Assembly: GCA_019925105.1 (NCBI GenBank)
Contig: JAHGAU010000018.1
Location: 1 to 64,000 of the forward strand
Direction of reading: 5' to 3'
Length of the DNA stretch: 64,000 nucleotides
From: Niebla homalea
Taxonomy: Eukaryota > Ascomycota > Lecanoromycetes > Lecanorales > Ramalinaceae
The notes beneath the pieces are model-generated. The model saw only the letters and a list, made by a program, of their open reading frames with translations. It ran no database searches and was not told the DNA's origin. How positions within the stretch are numbered: position 1 is the stretch's first letter; each line of letters opens with the position of its first letter. Below, piece after piece: positions 58,500 to 64,000 of the stretch. Made by a program: the position numbers and the translations under genes.

Positions 58500-61400
58500 A
58501 TTAAATTAAAAAACGCTTAACTTTAATAAAAAGTCTATAATTTAAACGGATATAAATAAAAAAGTTTTTATAAAAGTTAATATATAATATATTAACATTT
58601 TTAAGAATAATATAATATAACGTTTATAATAAAAAAAATTAAAGTAATAATACCGATATTTAAGTTTAAAAAAGTTAAAAACGTTAATATTATAATAATA
58701 TAAAAATTACCGTACAACTTATATATATATTTATTTATTAATTTAAGGGAAAGGTTTTATTTAACCTTTAAAGGGAATAAAATAACCAGAATATACTTCT
58801 TTATAAATAAGTAACTTAACGTAAATAATTAAAATATTATTTATTACGGTATAAACCTTTATATACTCCGTATTATAAAAAAAAAAGACTTAAAAAACGA
58901 CCTTAATATCTATAATATATATAATTTATTACCGGTTAATAAGGAAAAACTATTTATAATACCGTTATTTAAAAAGGTTTTAATTATTTTAAGTAAATAA
59001 ATATTACTTAAAGACTTTAACCTATATTATTATTATATATAAAATAAAGAAAAACATATAATAAATTATATTAAATTAAACGATTTATTAATAGTTACCG
59101 TTTAAGTTAACCTTTTATTATTAATATTATAAAAAATTATTATATAAAAGAATTATAAATTTAAAATAATAGTTAATTTAACTTTTAATATAAAAAAGGT
59201 TACCGGCGTAATTATAATATATAGGTTATAAGAAGACTTAAAATATAACTTAAATTATATACCGATATAAATAACTTTAAATTAAACCGTTAATACGGTT
59301 TTATTATTACCGGTAAGGAAAGCGTAAAAAACGGGTTAAAAAATAAAAATTTATATAAAAACGGAAAAAATAATAATATAATTTGTAGACTTCCTTTAAT
59401 TAAATAATAAAGATTAAATTAATTTTTTTATAAAGTAAATAATAAAAACATTAAATAAAATAATTAATAAGATAATCCCAATAATAAAACCTTCTTAAAA
59501 AGTTAAAATTTATTAAAATAAAGGATATATAATTATATAATTATAAAAATAAAAAAACTAATAAAGTAAACGTTTAAATATAAAAATTAAAAGATACTTA
59601 ATTAATTAAGGGTTATTTAAGAAAAAAAGAGAAAACTATTAAGAAAATTAAATAAATATACTTTTAATTTACGATATATAATTTAACGGTTTTATCTTAT
59701 AATATTTAAAAGTTAATAAAGTATAATAAAAAATAAAATAAGAAATTAAAGTTTATCCTTAAATTCCCGCTTTTTAAAAAATCCGATAATCTATTAATTA
59801 ATATTTTTAACGGTAAAGTTAAGGCCCTTAAAAAAACATTTTTCCTTTTTCTATTAAAAATTAATTTAAATAATATCGACAATATTATATACTTTAACCC
59901 CATATTAATAAATAAGGTAATAATATAAAATATAATAATTAAAACGATTAATAAATTAAAGAAAAACAAAGCCTTAAGATTAAATAAGATCCTTAATAAA
60001 TTCTTATTAAGAATATAATTATTATTTAAAAGGGTTTTTATTTACTTTTTTTAAGTATATTTTAACGTTAATTATTATTTATATAAGTTTACGGAAATAA
60101 AAATAATTATTTTTAAAAAGCTTATTAAACCGGATTACTTTAAAATAAAGTCTTATAAATTTATTATACTCCTTTATACGTTAAAGAAAACTTTAAAGAT
60201 AATAATAATAAAGATCTTTAACGATTATATAAAGAATTACGGACTTTTCGTTAATTAATAAATAAAAATAAAAAAAGGTTAATTAATAAAAACAGCCTTT
60301 AAAGGATTAATTAATAATATATATACGGTATAAGGTTACGGGAAGAAGTATATTATAAATCTTTTTTTTTTTTCGATAATATAAATATTTTTAATAAAAT
60401 AAACTATTAAAGATTACTATATAACTTAAGGAAAAAAAGGATATTATTTTTTTTAATTAAATAAAAAAAGTTTCTTAAGTAATTAAGTTATATTAATTAA
60501 CCTAAAATAAAAGATAAATTTAATAAAGTCTATTATAACGGGAATTCCTTAAAAATTACTTATTTTTCTTATATTATTCTTATTCTTTAATAATTTATTA
60601 ATTAAAAAACTTATTAAGTTAAAATAAAAGGTTTAAATTAAAGGCTTTATTAATAATATTTACCTTTTAACCTATAATATCTCTATATATATAACTTATT
60701 TGGAATTAAAATAAACCTATAAAGTTTATCTTTAATAAGCAAAAACTTACGGGACTTAATTTACGCCGTATAAATATAAATTTATTTATATAATTAAAAG
60801 CCTGAAACTATATAATATAATAATTAAATTAAACTTAAATAAAATTATAATAAAGTTATATATTAATATTAAAGTCCTTAACCTTTAAATAAATAAAAAG
60901 CTTAATTATAAAAATTAAATAAGAAAAGTTTAAAAGAAGATAACTTTATAAAAAAAAGGTTTTATTTATCTTATTACGTTAATATAAAAAGGTACGTTAT
61001 AAAAGGCTTAAACTATTTATTAAACTATAATAAAGTTAATTATAATATACGCTATAATTATTTAATATATTCTTAAAGGTACTCCGGGATATAAAAAAGA
61101 GCTTATTTAAATATTATAAAAAGTTTAAAACCGGTATTTAAAAGTAATTAACGGTACTTATAAAGTAATCTTTATCCCGGTATTAAAATTTAAAGTTTTT
61201 ATATTATTAATTAAAGTTTTATTAAATTAAATAATTGCTTAAATAAAATTAAAAAAATATATATATTTAATTACGATAATAAAAAACGGACGGATCCGTT
61301 AAAATCTTAATAAATTTTAAGTTAAAAAAAGTAAATTAAGGATATTTATCCTTTTTCTTATTAAGATAAAATAGGAATAAATTAAAAAAAAATTTAACCT

Positions 61401-62000
61401 TATTAATATCCCGGAGGTTAATTTAAATATATATAAATTCCCGTCAAGTATAAGAAAGATTAAAATTAAAGGGATTTAAAAAGCGAAAACTATAATAATT
61501 ACCTTATAAATTATAATAAAGTAAACTGAATATTAACGGAGGTATAAAGACTTTATACCTTAAGATTATTATTATTTAACTTTTAACAATAAAAAGATTA
61601 TTAATAAGTATTTTTATTATTATAATATTATAAGGAAAAGTAATAACGTATTAATAATTTAATTTTAAACGGGTAAAAACAGTTTAATTTATTTCTTATT
61701 TATTATATATACCGGAAATTGGATAAACGTTAAATATAAATATAAATAAAAGAAGTAAAACGCCGTATATATCTTTATCTTTTATTTTTTATTTATAAAG
61801 GTTAAATTAAAACTTATTATAAAAGTTAATACTTATAATTATTATAAAATATTATTTATAAAATAAGGTATCCAGGTAATTATTAAGTTTATAATATTTA
61901 CCGGATTATTATTATAGTTTAACTTTATTATAAAAATAAATAAAATTATTAAAGATTTTACGCAAAAAACTTATTACCGGTTAAGGAAAAAAAAAAGAAA
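58500..62000 (+). pseudogene. LINE ORF2 relic (endonuclease, reverse transcriptase)
   Basis: Endonuclease: LLKDFNLYYYY near 59,001, followed by INYIKLNDLLIVTV and LLLLIL, in the order seen in LINE endonucleases (metal-binding Asp-Phe-Asn, then Leu-rich strand). Reverse transcriptase: SYKFIILLYTLKKTLKIIII near 60,150, then INDYIKNYGLF-like residues and, near 60,540, YYNGNSLKITYFSYIIL where G-PQGSPLSPILF is expected. An RNase H part is possible between 61,000 and 62,000 but is not clearly readable. It is non-functional. Confidence 0.65.
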
Positions 62001-62496
62001 CGGAAACCGGTTATATTAATTATATAAACCGGAAAGCATTTTTTATAACCGTAAAAATATAATAATAAATACTTATTAAAAGTCTTTAAAAAAGTTAACG
62101 ATAATAATAATAAAAAAGGGGTATATATTAAGCGCATAAGTATTAATAAGAATATTTGAAAACGTTACGTAAAATTAAAATAATATAAATATATAAAGGA
62201 ACGGAAAAGTAATGAGTTTAAGGGTAATCCCTATAAGGATACGATTATAATATTATAAATTTTCTTAAGGGAGTTAAAATATAGAAAGTATATAAATAAA
62301 TTATTACTCTTTAAACGGCCGTTAATATCCTTTACCTTAAGGGATAAAGGAGAAAGGCCTAATAAACGCCGGTTTTTACCTTAACGTTATAAATATCAGG
62401 TTTTTACGGTTATTAATAAGGTTAAAAGGCCGCGTATTAAAAAACGCCGGAATTAGCTTAGCTAGATCCGTAATATAAATCAATCAATCAGTCAAT

Positions 62497-64000
62497 ATTA
62501 ATAAAGAATACGTAAATAATTTTATTAAACTTTAAAATTAATTTATTTAAATAAATAATATTTAATATAATAACTTTTAAATTTAAAAGGACAAGGACTC
62601 GAAGGTTAAACAATAAGGAAGTTATAATCGTATATTTTTAAAGAAGTTTCAAAAACTTTAATTATTAATATTTTTTATCATATTTTAATTAATTTAAGTA
62701 CAGTTTAAGTTTCCCGTTAAGTAATTTAAGAACCTTTTAAATATTTTTATTATAGTAATCCTTATAAAAGATTAAAATACCTTAAATTAATTTAAGCATT
62801 TTAAGAATTAATAATTAAGATTAATAAGCATAACCGTTTACTACTAAAAAAATTAAACAGAAACTTTAATTATTAATAAAATTTCAATATTTTCTTTAAA
62901 GATAAATTTAATTATTTATTAAATAAGTGATTTTTAAAAAAAATATAGTAAAAATTAAAGATATACTTAATTTTTAACTTTATTTTATAGAATACAAATA
63001 TATATTGTTTAAAAATATTTTATCTTTTGATCTTTTAGATAAATAATTTCTTATTATTACCGGTTTTATTTCTATAAGAAAACAATTTTCTTTGAATTCC
63101 TAATTAATATTAAAATTATTAATTATTATTTTATTAATAAAAAGTTGATCCCTTAAATATACGATTTACTTTAAATTTTTCCTTATAAGTTCTTTAAGCT
63201 TATATCCGTTGAAGAATATAACGGATATATGAATCTTAAGGTTATTATTTATTTCATTTATTTAACTTTAATAATTTAAGGATATTTTAAATTTTCTGCT
63301 TTTAAATTTATTAGCTAATTAAGATTAGATTAAATTATTTTTAAAAAGCCTTAAATAAAAAGATGTAAAGTTTAGTTAAATATTTGTTAAAATAATATTC
63401 TTTTTATATATTATTTCTACTATTATATTAAAGTAAATTACTTTAAAAGAAAACGAATTTTATTATTCATAAAAGAGATTAAACTATCTTTTAAAATAAA
63501 ATGAATAGCTTTTTAAAATAACTTATTTTATATTTTTTTATTTTATTAAATCTTATTAAATTATTAACGGAACCGAAAGAAAACTTAATCCTTAAAGTTA
63601 AAAATAAACCTTTTAATATTTTTATTGTTAATATAATCGTATATAATTATTATCTTATAATTATAAGAAAAAAAGTAAGATCCTTTTTTATATTATATAT
63701 TATAGTTTAATCAAAGCGGTTAATAACGTATTTCAAAATTATCTAAAGATTATTAAAATAATTATAATTTATAATAATTTTTTTAAGGAAGTTATTATTT
63801 TAGAATAAGTTACGGACTAACTCCTTAAAGAATATCATAACTTTTAAAACGTCTTTAATTAATTTAAAGCAGGTAAGTTTTTACTTTACCGTATTTATGA
63901 TTATAAAATTAAATTTATTATTAAAAAAATATTTTTATATAACTGCTTATATTCTATATTTAATTATAAGCTTTAAAAGCTTAAAAATTATATTATTAAG
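62497..64000. other. RIP-degraded AT-rich DNA, unassigned
   Basis: Very AT-rich downstream of the LINE. Somewhat more CpA/TpG survives than in neighbouring parts, but there is no coding frame or repeat I can name. Confidence 0.45.

Larger units (their letters stand above)
56685..62496 (+). mobile_element. Nearly full-length endonuclease/RT LINE (Tad-like), RIP-degraded
   Basis: A 5.8-kb non-LTR retrotransposon on the plus strand ending in AATC-type units (62,480-62,496), with no LTRs. ORF1 opens at ATG 56,689, and its remnant to about 58,300 is Lys/Asn-rich. ORF2 includes an apurinic-type endonuclease with ILLKDFNLYYYY at 59,001-59,036 (the GDFNLHH box). Reverse transcriptase includes KPDYFKIKSYKFIILLYTLK at 60,127 onwards (the SYRPIALLNTLGK region). 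A shorter sister tail at 31,743-32,480 shares the 3' end. RIP stops occur throughout. The Tad-like label rests on the overall layout and the fungal context. Confidence 0.72.

Noticed and set aside
59706..59969. Minus-strand hydrophobic frame
   Set aside because: Antisense to LINE ORF2; a chance product of AT-rich sequence.

Overview
The window looks like part of an AT-rich, repeat-dense compartment of a filamentous ascomycete (Pezizomycotina) genome. Most of it is dominated by TpA. CpA and TpG are scarce while CpG survives, and recognisable protein families are read through TAA/TAG where Gln and Trp codons are expected. That is the signature of repeat-induced point mutation (RIP). The only gene I judge intact, a fungal PD-(D/E)XK nuclease-like protein, needs one 69-bp spliceosomal intron, which also points to a fungus.

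Layout. 0.66-4.85 kb (-): RIP-killed RecQ-like helicase with an N-terminal zinc-finger-like domain, the architecture of fungal subtelomeric helicases. 4.9-7.5 kb: G-rich satellites, hairpins and a 250-bp direct-repeat pair. 7.5-12.8 kb: mostly unreadable RIP DNA with a 16-bp tandem array. 12.8-16.7 kb: GC-normal island with the intact nuclease-like gene (13,218-14,963, -) and a gag-like relic. 18.4-29.7 kb: two Ty1/copia copies facing each other as a large inverted repeat; the left copy is interrupted in integrase by a complete 2,148-bp gag-only LTR element with 148-bp LTRs and a 5-bp target duplication. 30-31.5 kb: a two-exon gene relic with graded RIP damage.

31.7-62.5 kb: a truncated LINE tail; a DIRS-order retrotransposon with split direct repeats (32.6-37.4 kb, -); an island with a gag-element relative and a TA-flanked MITE (38.2-40.3 kb); another RIP-killed gene (40.9 kb); an island with a further gag-element relative (43.5-45.3 kb); a hAT-type MITE with a perfect 8-bp target duplication (48.2 kb); a second DIRS-type element (51.6-56.7 kb, +) carrying a nested MITE; and, abutting it, a nearly full-length endonuclease/RT LINE (56.7-62.5 kb, +). 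The last 1.5 kb is unassigned.

Nothing here behaves as an operon. The window is a nested graveyard of selfish elements in which short MITEs and a few islands escaped RIP. The strongest leads are the split-repeat DIRS/Ngaro-like family with reverse transcriptase and tyrosine recombinase remnants, the gag-only LTR family present in both RIP-damaged and undamaged states, and the single intact PD-(D/E)XK gene.
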